A DNA stretch of 64,000 nt from TMED14 sp003507115 (GTDB taxonomy: Bacteria > Bacteroidota > Bacteroidia > Flavobacteriales > Schleiferiaceae), in NCBI GenBank assembly GCA_943787925.1, contig CALSOH010000001.1:1-64000 (forward strand), given 5' to 3'. The notes beneath the pieces were generated by a model. It ran no database searches. It worked only from the letters and a program-made list of their open reading frames with translations, and was not told where the DNA came from. A program made the translations under genes and the position numbers. Below are positions 1 through 8,131 of the stretch, piece after piece (within the stretch, counting starts at the first letter, position 1; every line of letters starts with the position of its first letter).

Positions 1-33
1 CAGCGGTGAATCGCACGTCAACCGTCCGCACCG

Positions 34-519
34 TCACATCACCCGCACGGAAATCGGAATCGTAAACTGGTGACGTACAGGTTTGCCGGCTTCATAGGCG
101 GGGCGCTGGAACGGGGGTAGGGACTTGACGACCTCGACCCCTGCCTCCTGGGTTTCCTTCATCAGTTCCCCAGTGACTTTAGACACCTCAACCTCGCTCA
201 AACTCCCGTCTATTTCTACGTAAAACGTGACGAATATGCGGCCGTTCAATTCCGGCTCGGGCGTGTTTTTCCGTTCCCCGCGGGGCAAGGCTTTCCAAGC
301 GGCCGTTTTGGCATAAAGGGCATCGCGCTCAACCTTTGGGATGATGAAGTTTTGGCCGATATGCCGAAAAATAGCTTGTTGCATGCAGGAAATGGCGGCC
401 TTCGGTCCCCCCGTGGTATCGCAGCCCGCATACACAGGGCCGCTGGTAAAGCCTTCAGACGTTTGGGCCGAAAGGACTGTGCTAGCACTTAGCACCAGAG
501 TGAGTAGGAAACGCTTCAT
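34..519 (-). CDS. Secreted TonB C-terminal domain protein
   Basis: 161 aa. An N-terminal signal peptide (residues 1-18, cleavage after ...VLSA) is followed by a GC-containing segment and a TonB C-terminal fold at about 85-161. The fold shows the usual GRIFVTFYVEIDGS strand, a VVKSLPPF helix end and the closing PVRHQFTIPISV strand. TonB proteins link inner-membrane energy to outer-membrane receptors, but they carry an N-terminal membrane anchor and a proline-rich spacer; this one has a cleavable signal and no spacer. It is probably a free periplasmic protein, a type common in Bacteroidota. Its ATG shares one base with the stop of the upstream paralogue (TGATG), so the pair is likely co-translated. 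Its partner is unknown. Confidence 0.8.
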   Translation of the reverse strand: MKRFLLTLVLSASTVLSAQTSEGFTSGPVYAGCDTTGGPKAAISCMQQAIFRHIGQNFIIPKVERDALYAKTAAWKALPRGERKNTPEPELNGRIFVTFYVEIDGSLSEVEVSKVTGELMKETQEAGVEVVKSLPPFQRPAYEAGKPVRHQFTIPISVRVM

Positions 520-974
520 CAGTATTGCACGTTAATAGGTAGGGTGTAGCGGAGTCGAACAGGTTTGCCGCTTAACATGGCAGGCGCATGCATGGTCGGG
601 ATGCTCTTGACCATTCGGATCGCTTCCGCATCCACCTCGGGATGGACGCTACGTATAATTTTCACGTTGCTCACGCTGCCGTCTTTTTCAATCACAAAAT
701 CGACATAGACCTTACCCGTACGGGCCTTCTGCTCCTTTTTGTTTTTTGCGGTGGGCACATTGAAATTGTTCCGAAGGAAGTTCATCATGCCGTAGTTGAA
801 GCACTCAAAGCGCGCTTCCTCGGACGTCAGGGATTCACAGCCGGGCCAAATGGGCCGCTGTTCCACCGTCGCGAAGGAAAATGTCGTAGCATCGTTGGAA
901 TCCCCTGGCCCTTCCACTTGGGCAAAAGCACTGAAGGTTATAGCAAAGGCGAGTAGGCTAAGGAAGTGTTTCAT
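519..974 (-). CDS. Secreted TonB C-terminal domain protein, paralogue
   Basis: 151 aa from the ATG at 974. An in-frame ATG further upstream (1037) would put 21 non-signal residues before the signal peptide MKHFLSLLAFAITFSAFAQ, so 974 is preferred. The mature part has an IWPGCE segment with nearby cysteines and a C-terminal TonB domain (GKVYVDFVIEKDGS... PVRLRYTLPINV). It has the same layout as the following gene, with shared GxxxVxFxxExDGS and GKPVRxxxTxPIxV patterns, so the two look like a tandem duplication. It lacks a transmembrane anchor, so it is unlikely to act as a classical ExbBD-coupled TonB. Ending as TGATG into the next gene suggests a two-gene operon. Confidence 0.78.
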   Translation of the reverse strand: MKHFLSLLAFAITFSAFAQVEGPGDSNDATTFSFATVEQRPIWPGCESLTSEEARFECFNYGMMNFLRNNFNVPTAKNKKEQKARTGKVYVDFVIEKDGSVSNVKIIRSVHPEVDAEAIRMVKSIPTMHAPAMLSGKPVRLRYTLPINVQY

Positions 975-1239
975 CGGGGTCTGGGGAAAATCCAAATGTA
1001 AAATACAAGAAAGTGCCCCGAAAGGTATGATCTCCATTCTTTGTCACCTCCGAACGATAGCCTGAGTCAACAAAATCTGGCCAAGAGTGTGCCGTCCCCA
1101 TCGGTCGGGAATGAGGCCACGCTCTATCTTGGAACAATCGGTCAAATCGGCTTGCGGGTATTTTTTGATTTTATCCCCTGTTTCTTGCGTCTTAAGCGGA
1201 TGTATTGGCGGTTTGAATGTCCGGGTTATCTTTAGGGGA

Positions 1240-2559
1240 ATGCGCCGCCACATTCTTCTCATAGCCAGCTTGTTGTCCTTCTCGGCCTCGGCCCAGCAGT
1301 CCTTGCATTGGCTGCCTAAAGAAACCCTCTCCACGTCCATGGGAGCCAACCGTCCACGCGTCACCACGGATGGCTACCAGATGCCGGTGGTCATTTGGGG
1401 CGAGGGGGCCAATCTTATTGCGGGGGCAGGAAACCAACTGTTTTTTGACCGCGTCGACACACTCAATCTTCCCGGCCAAATGGTTTCCATCTCTTACTGG
1501 CATGGGCCCGAATTAGCCGGCACAGGCGACACCCTCTATGCGGTGTACAAGGTGGCCCCAGAAGCGGACACCTCCCACCATATTTACTGTGTGGCCACGT
1601 TTGATGGCGGTCAGAATTGGATGGCTCCCCGAAGAGTCGATTACATTGGAAACCACATGGGGCGGCTGCCCACCGTGGCGAAGGGGCCTGGGGGACATCC
1701 CGTGGTCGCTTTCATGCTTTCTGATTTGAACTACATGGAACCTCAGTGGGTGATTGCCACGAGTTCGGACTATGGCCAAACATTTGATTCGCCCGTTCAA
1801 GTGAGTGGTGACAACGCTCCCAATGCCGAAGCCTGTGACTGCTGCCCGGCGGCGCTGGCGGTTACGGGATCCACGGTGCATTTGGCCTACCGGGACAACG
1901 TGTCGAATGTGCGGAATATTCGGGTTGCCAGCGGCCTGTGGCAAGACAGCGTCTATACCTCCATGGGCGTGGACCCGCAAACATGGATTGTCAATTCTTG
2001 CCCCGCTTCCGGTCCCGATGTGGCGACCCTCGGGGATAGCCTGTACGCCACCTTTTTGAACGCTTCCCAAGCTGACGACGTCTTTCTTTCGCGTTGGCAG
2101 CATGGGGATACGACCGTACATATTCAAGGAATGTCATCGTCGTCCCTCGCACAGAACTATCCGCGTATTGACGCGCAGCTCTGGAGTGGCGGCACGTTCA
2201 CGCGGAGCGCGGTCTGGAAAACGGGGGCGGGCACCCAAGCCAAAATCCAGGCCAAAATCGAACACTGGGGGCTGCCTTTTTGGGTGGATTTGGATACCGG
2301 AACCGTGAATGTGCCCGACGTCGCCGTCAGCGGGCAAGGCGTCTACTTTGTCTGGCATGAGGTGCTCGAAAAGCGCATCTACCTCCAACGCGCCTATTTC
2401 CAGGGGATAGGTTTGGAGGAGCCACAGGGACCGACCAACCGAGTGCTCACCCACGTCGTTGATCTCTACGGCCGGCAGGTGGATCCTGTCAACCTCCCCG
2501 CAGGGGTGTATATTTTCTGGTACTCCGACGGTTCGTTTGAGAAGCGATTTATCCTTTAG
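1240..2559 (+). CDS. Sialidase/BNR-repeat-like secreted protein with T9SS sorting domain
   Basis: 439 aa from the ATG at 1240, which begins a signal peptide (MRRHILLIASLLSFSASAQ). The open frame extends 51 codons upstream without a plausible leader. The body has several Asp-box-like turns of a beta-propeller (for example FDGGQNW near residue 120 and SSDYGQTFDSP near 170), as seen in sialidase/exo-beta-propeller proteins. A CDCC cluster lies near residue 195. The last ~35 residues (VVDLYGRQV... LPAGVYIFWYSDG...KRFIL) fit a type A T9SS C-terminal sorting domain, so export by T9SS to the surface is expected. I see no sialidase catalytic set I could confirm, so the activity is left open. Confidence 0.7.
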   Translation: MRRHILLIASLLSFSASAQQSLHWLPKETLSTSMGANRPRVTTDGYQMPVVIWGEGANLIAGAGNQLFFDRVDTLNLPGQMVSISYWHGPELAGTGDTLYAVYKVAPEADTSHHIYCVATFDGGQNWMAPRRVDYIGNHMGRLPTVAKGPGGHPVVAFMLSDLNYMEPQWVIATSSDYGQTFDSPVQVSGDNAPNAEACDCCPAALAVTGSTVHLAYRDNVSNVRNIRVASGLWQDSVYTSMGVDPQTWIVNSCPASGPDVATLGDSLYATFLNASQADDVFLSRWQHGDTTVHIQGMSSSSLAQNYPRIDAQLWSGGTFTRSAVWKTGAGTQAKIQAKIEHWGLPFWVDLDTGTVNVPDVAVSGQGVYFVWHEVLEKRIYLQRAYFQGIGLEEPQGPTNRVLTHVVDLYGRQVDPVNLPAGVYIFWYSDGSFEKRFIL

Positions 2560-2659
2560 GACGGAGAAATCGGATGACATACCCCGCTTTTGCTTTGTAT
2601 GTCGGCATGGTGATTCCCTGAAAAAGTCCATTCAAGGATGGACAATACGGTTCTCTTGG

Positions 2660-2675
2660 TCAACCTATAGGTTGA
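2660..2675. terminator. Palindrome between convergent genes
   Basis: Perfect 6-bp stem TCAACC/GGTTGA with a TATA loop, followed on the + strand by TTT. It lies between two genes that converge here, so it may end either transcript. The stem is short and the T-run weak. Confidence 0.35.
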
Positions 2676-2686
2676 TTTGGAGATCG

Positions 2687-3385
2687 TTATGGCGTCACTT
2701 GAACCAGGGTTTGAATGCGCTCATTGATCCAAAGCACATAGTGGCCTTCCGGTAAATGGTCAATGTTTACCGTATTATTTCCTGGGACCGGCCGGTCAAA
2801 ATAAACACGTTGACCATGGATCGTATACATGGAAACAGAACGTAATGGTTCGGAGAGTCCGTCGATCGAAATGGTTTTGGAGGCGGGATTGGGGTAAATC
2901 CGTATGCCACGCTCATGAAGAGGTTCGTCACTTTGGGACAACACATTTTTTCCTTCATTCGGGCCCCCAACAAAATCCCATCGGTATTGTATGAAACTCC
3001 CAATCGTATCCGGCTTCCAATACAACGTGTCGGTCACGCTGCACGCCATGGCCCACGTATTTGCCCCGTCGCTCACCGAATCATTGATGATCAGGGAGTA
3101 CACGGTCATGGAGTCACTTAATGGAATGGAGTGATTGAAGCCCATATCCCCAGCCGTATTTCCTATGGTGGTATCGCGATGAACAATTCCTCCTTGGAAG
3201 TTTTGGATCTCCCAGTAAATAATGTTGTGTTCCCGGGGCCAAAGAAGGTATGCGCCCGGGTGATACAATTTTATGTACCCCGTATCGGAGACATTCACCG
3301 ACATGGACATGAAGGAGCAGGTAATTTGGGCCTGAGCGGTAATTCCTATCCCCATCAAGAAAAGGGTGCATACAATGTTTCTCAT
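2687..3385 (-). CDS. Secreted protein of unknown function with T9SS sorting domain
   Basis: 232 aa. The signal peptide MRNIVCTLFLMGIGITAQAQ is followed by a ~140-residue domain I do not recognise. The C-terminus is a type A T9SS sorting domain, with the typical RIYPNPASKTISIDG start at about residue 165, then MYTIHGQRVYF and LPEGHYVLWIN. The mature N-terminal part is rich in aromatic residues and short beta-strand-like stretches and probably forms a beta-sandwich. Secretion to the surface is inferred from the sorting domain. It converges with the BNR-like gene and stands alone. Confidence 0.75.
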   Translation of the reverse strand: MRNIVCTLFLMGIGITAQAQITCSFMSMSVNVSDTGYIKLYHPGAYLLWPREHNIIYWEIQNFQGGIVHRDTTIGNTAGDMGFNHSIPLSDSMTVYSLIINDSVSDGANTWAMACSVTDTLYWKPDTIGSFIQYRWDFVGGPNEGKNVLSQSDEPLHERGIRIYPNPASKTISIDGLSEPLRSVSMYTIHGQRVYFDRPVPGNNTVNIDHLPEGHYVLWINERIQTLVQVTP

Positions 3386-3528
3386 TTTTTTCTGGCTCAG
3401 CTTGTTGGTTTATCCACAACGAAACTAGTCTTTTTTTAATACTATAAAGATCCACGCCTCCCGAATCGGATACCTAGCCGGATGTGCGCTATTTTTAGGT
3501 TCTCTGGTATCATTCAAGCCACCATCCC

Positions 3529-6135
3529 ATGCGACTTCTTCCGTTTTGTCGGTCCCTTCTCTTTGCATCGAGCCTGATCATCGTCGGTTGCCAGGATCTT
3601 GTGCCGACGACGACCGTACGGAATATTTCCGATGGGTGGCAATTCAAATCAAGCGATGAAGAAGCGTGGGTGTCAGCCACCGTGCCCGGAACGGTCCACA
3701 CGGACTTAATTCACGCAAAGAAAATAGCGGATCCCTTTTATCGACTTAATGAGCATGATCAGCAATGGATAGACAAACAAAATTGGGTATACCGAACAGA
3801 ATTTAACGTCGAGGCGAGCACATTAGATAAGGAATTCATTCAACTGGATTTTCACGGTTTGGATACCTACGCGAAAGTCTACCTCAACGACCAGCTCATT
3901 TTAACGAGCGACAATATGTTTCGGCACCATACTGTTCCGGTGAAAGGCCTGCTACGGGAGGCATCGAATGAACTGATCGTGGAATTGGAATCTCCCATCA
4001 CGGCAGGACTGGCCAAGCATGATTCCTACGATTTCCTCTTCCCTAAGTCGGGAAATGATCTCGCGGAAATCGGCCAAGTAGAGGGAAATAAGCAAGTGAG
4101 TATTTTCTCTCGGAAGGCAGGCTACCATTTTGGTTGGGATTGGGGCCCACGACTCGTGACTTCGGGCATTTGGAAGCCCATCGCCCTGACAGCGTGGAGT
4201 GGGTTTAGAATGCAGGATGTGGCCATCACGTACGAGCTCGAAAATGCGAACGCGCACCTGACCGCCAAGGTGGAAGCCATGGCTTCGCCCTCCATGGAGG
4301 ACCAAGAGGTCCAGGCAGAAGTTTGGATTGACGCGAAGCGCGTGGCCAAACAGCGCGTGGTACTCCATGAAGGCTCCAATACGTTCCATCTCGATTTTGA
4401 CATAGAAAACCCTGAACTCTGGTGGCCGAATGGACTTGGTGAACAACCCCTTTACGCGATCGAGGTACGCTTGGTCGATGAGAAGTCGGTGGATTCAAAA
4501 ATGACCAAAGTGGGCCTCCGAGACCTCGAATTGGTTCGTGACCCCGATAGCATGGGAACCTCCTTCTACTTTAAAGTCAATGGACACCCCGTATTTATGA
4601 AAGGGGCCAATTACATTCCGCAAGACATTTTTCTGACTCGACCCAAATCAGAGGACTATGCATTCGTGTTGAAATCCGCCAAAGAATCGAACATGAACAT
4701 GATCCGCGTTTGGGGCGGCGGGATCTATGAAATGGATGAATTTTATGCCTTGTGCGATGAATATGGATTGCTTGTTTGGCAGGATTTCATGTTTGCCTGT
4801 GCTGTATACCCCGGGGATTCTGCGTTCTTGGACAATGTCAAGCACGAGGCCATCGACAATATTAAACGCCTCAGAAACCACCCCAGTCTGGCATTGTGGT
4901 GCGGCAACAACGAGAGCCTTTCTGCTTGGGAGAATTGGGGGTGGAAGGAACAAGTGGCTCGCGAGGAATCGCAGGAAATAGCCGATTCCATTTGGCGTTC
5001 CTATGAGAAATTATTTCATCAAATTTTGCCTGAGGCCGTCACCACCTACGATGAAGGCCGGCCGTATTGGACGTCCTCCCCATCGAGTGATTTCGGAAAA
5101 AAAGAAAGCTATGACAGCGGGGATGTGCATTACTGGTGGGTCTGGTGGGGCAAAAAACCATTCGAAGACTACAACGACGCGATCCCGAGGTTCATGTCAG
5201 AATATGGATTTCAGTCCTTTCCGGAATTCCGTTCTGTTCAACGCTATACCGCGCCAAGCGACCACGATGTGTATTCCGAGGTAATGACCTCCCATCAGCG
5301 CTCCAGCATTGGAAATGAAACGATCGAGGAATACATGCTGCGCGACTTCAAGAAACCCAAAGATTTCCCATCGTTTTTGTACGTGAGTCAATTGCTGCAA
5401 GCGCATGGATTGAAGATGGCCATCGAGGCGCACCGCCGGCACAGAGCCCGATGCATGGGAACGTTGTATTGGCAATTGAATGATTGTTGGCCGGTTGCCT
5501 CCTGGTCGGGCATAGACTACTACCATTCATGGAAGGCGCTCCAGTACCGAGTAAAGGAAGCGTTCCGGCCCTATTTGGTTAGCCATGAAATTCAAAAGGA
5601 TTCCCTCCACCTCTATGTGGTCTCGGATGAATTGCTCCCAAAAGAGGCGACCCTCAGCATGCAGTTGATGGATTTCTATGGGAAGGAGTATCGGATTGCG
5701 TCCCTACCCTTCCAGATCCCTTTGGTGATCCAAGCCAATCAGTCCTCCATCTATCATTCGGTGGACATGCGCGACATCGAAGCCCAGGGTCCATTGAATG
5801 CCATGCTTCTCAAGGTCCAAATTCAAGATGACCAGGGCGAAGTCCTGGCAGAAAATACCATCTATTTCACCGCGCCAAAGGATTTGCGCCTGCCGGCACC
5901 GAAGGTGGAATGTTCGGTTGAAGAGAATGAGGACGAATTCATGGTCGTCCTTTCGACGGATAACTTGGCGAAAAATATCCATATCACCTCGGAGTTGAAG
6001 GGCAATTTTTCCAACAACTTCTTTGACCTCCTTCCCGGGGAGTCAAAAATGGTGTCCATATCAAAGAGCGCGGGGAGTGATCTGAATTCATTCATCGCGT
6101 CCATCGCAATACAAACACTGGCCGATTCGTATTAA
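3529..6135 (+). CDS. Beta-mannosidase, GH2 family, lipoprotein
   Basis: 868 aa. The N-terminus MRLLPFCRSLLFASSLIIVGC carries a lipobox (IVGC, Cys21), so the enzyme is probably membrane-anchored in the envelope. The order is a GH2 sugar-binding domain (about 35-200), an immunoglobulin-like domain (210-330), the TIM barrel (330-680) and C-terminal beta domains. The acid/base is Glu462 in WCGNNE and the nucleophile Glu558 in MSEYGFQSFP; GTLYWQLNDCWPVASW is typical of beta-mannosidases rather than beta-galactosidases. It would remove terminal beta-mannose from mannan or glycan fragments. No SusCD or other CAZyme genes lie next to it, so this is not a full polysaccharide utilisation locus. Confidence 0.9.
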   Translation: MRLLPFCRSLLFASSLIIVGCQDLVPTTTVRNISDGWQFKSSDEEAWVSATVPGTVHTDLIHAKKIADPFYRLNEHDQQWIDKQNWVYRTEFNVEASTLDKEFIQLDFHGLDTYAKVYLNDQLILTSDNMFRHHTVPVKGLLREASNELIVELESPITAGLAKHDSYDFLFPKSGNDLAEIGQVEGNKQVSIFSRKAGYHFGWDWGPRLVTSGIWKPIALTAWSGFRMQDVAITYELENANAHLTAKVEAMASPSMEDQEVQAEVWIDAKRVAKQRVVLHEGSNTFHLDFDIENPELWWPNGLGEQPLYAIEVRLVDEKSVDSKMTKVGLRDLELVRDPDSMGTSFYFKVNGHPVFMKGANYIPQDIFLTRPKSEDYAFVLKSAKESNMNMIRVWGGGIYEMDEFYALCDEYGLLVWQDFMFACAVYPGDSAFLDNVKHEAIDNIKRLRNHPSLALWCGNNESLSAWENWGWKEQVAREESQEIADSIWRSYEKLFHQILPEAVTTYDEGRPYWTSSPSSDFGKKESYDSGDVHYWWVWWGKKPFEDYNDAIPRFMSEYGFQSFPEFRSVQRYTAPSDHDVYSEVMTSHQRSSIGNETIEEYMLRDFKKPKDFPSFLYVSQLLQAHGLKMAIEAHRRHRARCMGTLYWQLNDCWPVASWSGIDYYHSWKALQYRVKEAFRPYLVSHEIQKDSLHLYVVSDELLPKEATLSMQLMDFYGKEYRIASLPFQIPLVIQANQSSIYHSVDMRDIEAQGPLNAMLLKVQIQDDQGEVLAENTIYFTAPKDLRLPAPKVECSVEENEDEFMVVLSTDNLAKNIHITSELKGNFSNNFFDLLPGESKMVSISKSAGSDLNSFIASIAIQTLADSY

Positions 6136-6199
6136 ATCATTGGAGTGAGGGGGCCTGACTTCGGGCCGGAATGCCTCGCTACGCTCGGCGGACCGGTGG

Positions 6200-6229
6200 G
6201 GGAGGCTTTGCAACTGAAGCAAACCCGAA
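6200..6229. repeat. Dispersed 30-bp repeat, copy 1
   Basis: Matches 8833-8862 at 27 of 30 positions in direct orientation; only the middle five bases differ (GCAAC versus ACACG). Each copy runs into sequence beginning AAACCCGAA next to a hairpin. The two copies bracket the amine oxidase, metG remnant, ssrA-like fragment and DUF2490 gene. Confidence 0.6.
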
Positions 6230-6249
6230 GACAAAATGTCTTCGGGTTT
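6221..6249. terminator. Strong hairpin terminator
   Basis: Perfect 12-bp stem AAACCCGAAGAC / GTCTTCGGGTTT with an AAAAT loop. It lies downstream of the beta-mannosidase on the + strand and downstream of the amine oxidase and metG remnant on the - strand, so it could serve both. Confidence 0.7.
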
Positions 6250-6261
6250 CGGGTAGTAGAT

Positions 6262-6278
6262 ATTCTGGAGAAAAGGTC
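6262..6278. repeat. 17-bp direct repeat, copy 1
   Basis: ATTCTGGAGAAAAGGTC, identical to 7817-7833. After one differing base both copies continue AA. The pair encloses exactly the metG remnant and the amine oxidase gene. Confidence 0.75.
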
Positions 6279-6313
6279 GAATGTTTAATACTTATCTGAA
6301 ATCCTTACTGAAC

Positions 6314-6499
6314 TCAGTTCTTAGTCCCACTAGTGGGACAAAGCCTTGCAATTCCCACCACGTTCATCGCTTCATTCAAGGCCTCACGGAATTTGAAGGC
6401 TTCGATGAATTTGGTGATGCGACGGCCGTATTGGGTCATCGCAGCTATCGCTTCGCGATCGGCATCGTTCAACACATTGGGTTGTTGGTCCTCTCCCTC
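6314..6499 (-). pseudogene. metG: Internal fragment of methionyl-tRNA synthetase (metG)
   Basis: Reading the minus strand from 6499 gives 61 codons to a TGA at 6316-6314. The peptide contains MTQYGRRITKFIEAFKFREA and then LNEAMNV. This closely resembles the anticodon-binding helical domain of MetG, where family members read ...RI..FIEAFRFREAL.E.MNLARIGNKYL. Similarity stops after MNV. There is no start codon, catalytic domain or C-terminus. It directly abuts the amine oxidase stop codon (6505-6503), so it sits at a recombination junction. It is a non-functional remnant, and its base composition looks more like the host than the AT-rich neighbour. Confidence 0.75.
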
Positions 6500-6502
6500 A
6501 AT

Positions 6503-7720
6503 TTATGGTGCAGAAATCAATCTGTCAATCGAATGATAACCCGACAAGATGGCGCCTGGCACTCCCATCTGTTGATAAGGATCGTTTATCTCTCCCGCGA
6601 AGAATACTTTTTCCTCTAGAGATCTGTTTAAATGACTCAGATAAATAGGGTTTTCCTCAAAAGCTTGTGTCCATGTCCCACGGGTAAATTTGTATTCGCT
6701 CCATTTCTCAATTCTGTATTCGCCAGTAAAAAGTTCCGTTGCTCGACCTTCATACATCTGATCCAACTCTTTGATTAAAACCTGCACAAGTGCTTCGTCT
6801 GAAGAATACCCCAAGTACTCTTTGCTCTCTTCACCGGTACATAAGAATCCAAGAACATGTGATTCCGTTTCTTTCCCAAACGCAATATCATAATAGACGC
6901 GTTCGCCCGAATTTGATTTGCACCCTATTGCATTATGATAGAAGGAATCAGAAAATTTCAGAGCAACCTTTAAACCCGGTCGGAATTTTACCGATGCTAT
7001 AGCTTTTTGCTTTTTGACATCCAAAGCCGGAATAAAATGAATGGTTTCAGATTTTAAAACGCCGATAGATACTGTGACCAACACACGGTCCGCCTCAAAG
7101 ACATTCCCATCAACCGTTTTGACAATTACTTGATCCGAAGTGTAGTCAATGGATTTAACAGGTGAGTTGAATAGAATTTTTTCTTTAACTGAGTTGGCTA
7201 GGTTGTCCTTTACAAAATCATACCACGTAGACGACTTAAATTTGAATTCGGGTAAGAATCGGTACATAAAATCCAATTTTGATTTTGATACTTCTTTAAT
7301 CTCAAAACCATTCCATTTAGCAGCGCTCTCAAGATGGTAGGGGATAAGATCTTCTTCTATTTTAGTTCCCGATACACCTTTAATCTTATTGAAAACAATC
7401 GGATTGCTATGAATCCACTCAGCACCCAAATCAATAGGGAAATCAGCAAGGGTTGTATCTTTCTTCAACCTACCACCAAACCTATCCGTCGCTTCGAGAA
7501 TTAGGTAATCAATATTATTTCGTTCAAGAATATTGGCTGCTGCCAGTCCTGACGCACCAGCACCTATAACAATGACTTTGCCAGAATAGTCGTAGGATTT
7601 ATTTACCGCTGTTACCTCAGGCAGTTTTTCTACTGCACGCGCAGCCCAGTTCATACAACTGACGTTGATAAGGCAAAACGCGACTAATACCAATGCACTT
7701 TGAGTCCCTAATCGATTCAC
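6503..7720 (-). CDS. Flavin monoamine oxidase family protein
   Basis: 405 aa. The hydrophobic N-terminus (residues 8-22, ending VSC) is either a signal peptide or a weak lipobox. A dinucleotide-binding Rossmann motif follows at about 48-75 (VIVIGAGASGLAAANILE...ILEA, then DRFGGR). The C-terminal FAD motif is FFAGE near residue 375. These define FAD-dependent amine oxidases, which oxidise amines to aldehydes plus ammonia and peroxide; the substrate cannot be told. The gene is visibly richer in A+T than the genes around it, lies between 17-bp direct repeats and abuts a metG fragment. I infer acquisition by transfer. It may also be a polyamine or protoporphyrinogen oxidase relative. Confidence 0.8.
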   Translation of the reverse strand: MNRLGTQSALVLVAFCLINVSCMNWAARAVEKLPEVTAVNKSYDYSGKVIVIGAGASGLAAANILERNNIDYLILEATDRFGGRLKKDTTLADFPIDLGAEWIHSNPIVFNKIKGVSGTKIEEDLIPYHLESAAKWNGFEIKEVSKSKLDFMYRFLPEFKFKSSTWYDFVKDNLANSVKEKILFNSPVKSIDYTSDQVIVKTVDGNVFEADRVLVTVSIGVLKSETIHFIPALDVKKQKAIASVKFRPGLKVALKFSDSFYHNAIGCKSNSGERVYYDIAFGKETESHVLGFLCTGEESKEYLGYSSDEALVQVLIKELDQMYEGRATELFTGEYRIEKWSEYKFTRGTWTQAFEENPIYLSHLNRSLEEKVFFAGEINDPYQQMGVPGAILSGYHSIDRLISAP

Positions 7721-7816
7721 AATCTGTCATTTATTGTATTCGGCAGCCAAAATTGCACCATCTAGCTACAAGTCAAAGTATACAAAACCCGCGCCATAGA
7801 CGATGGTTTTGTTTAC

Positions 7817-7833
7817 ATTCTGGAGAAAAGGTC
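7817..7833. repeat. 17-bp direct repeat, copy 2
   Basis: Identical to 6262-6278, same orientation, about 1.55 kb apart. It lies about 100 bp upstream of the amine oxidase start. Confidence 0.75.
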
Positions 7834-8024
7834 TAAGCTAAATGGAGTGGATAAACCAAATTAGAATGAGTGAATTATATCCCAGTAAGACCATCCAATA
7901 GCTTGAATTTATTGTTGGTATATTCTGAACGCACGTTTGGAATCACGTGTAATTCCACCATCCCGATGTTTTCAATATCTTCACTATAATACCTAGTCAA
8001 AAACTAAATTTCGATATGAACAAT

Positions 8025-8053
8025 GGCCGTGGGTTCGGTTCCCGCCAGCTCCA
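8025..8053 (+). ncRNA. ssrA: Orphan 3' end of a tRNA-like RNA, resembling ssrA (tmRNA)
   Basis: The segment folds as a T arm: stem GTGGG (8029-8033) and CCCGC (8041-8045) around the loop TTCGGTT. The 3' acceptor strand CAGCTCC and discriminator A follow (8046-8053). The run GTGGGTTC...CCCGCCAGCTCCA is close to the 3' end of bacterial tmRNA. No matching 5' half (GGGGCTG or GGAGCTG) is present upstream, so this is only the 3' piece. The 3' ends of ssrA and tRNA genes are common attachment sites of integrating elements. The exact parent RNA is inferred. Confidence 0.6.
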
Positions 8054-8059
8054 CTTCTA

Positions 8060-8080
8060 ACAGCCTATAAACAAGGCTGT
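8060..8080. terminator. Hairpin after the ssrA-like fragment
   Basis: 7-bp perfect stem ACAGCCT/AGGCTGT with a 7-nt loop, starting 7 nt after the RNA 3' end. It is placed like the terminator of the original RNA gene but has no T-run. Confidence 0.45.
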
Positions 8081-8131
8081 AGTCTGATAAAATGCGGACA
8101 TTCAATGACATGTCGGCGTTTTTTTTATTCT

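Larger units (their letters stand above)
7721..8131. other. 411-bp AT-rich intergenic stretch
   Basis: No gene can be supported here. It holds the second copy of the 17-bp direct repeat (7817-7833), the ssrA-like 3' fragment (8025-8053) and a hairpin (8060-8080). The rest is AT-rich sequence with no open frame or motif I recognise; it may contain the promoters of the amine oxidase and the DUF2490 gene. Confidence 0.6.

Noticed and set aside
3529..6135. Polysaccharide utilisation locus around the beta-mannosidase
   Set aside because: No SusC/SusD pair, sulfatase or second glycosidase lies nearby.
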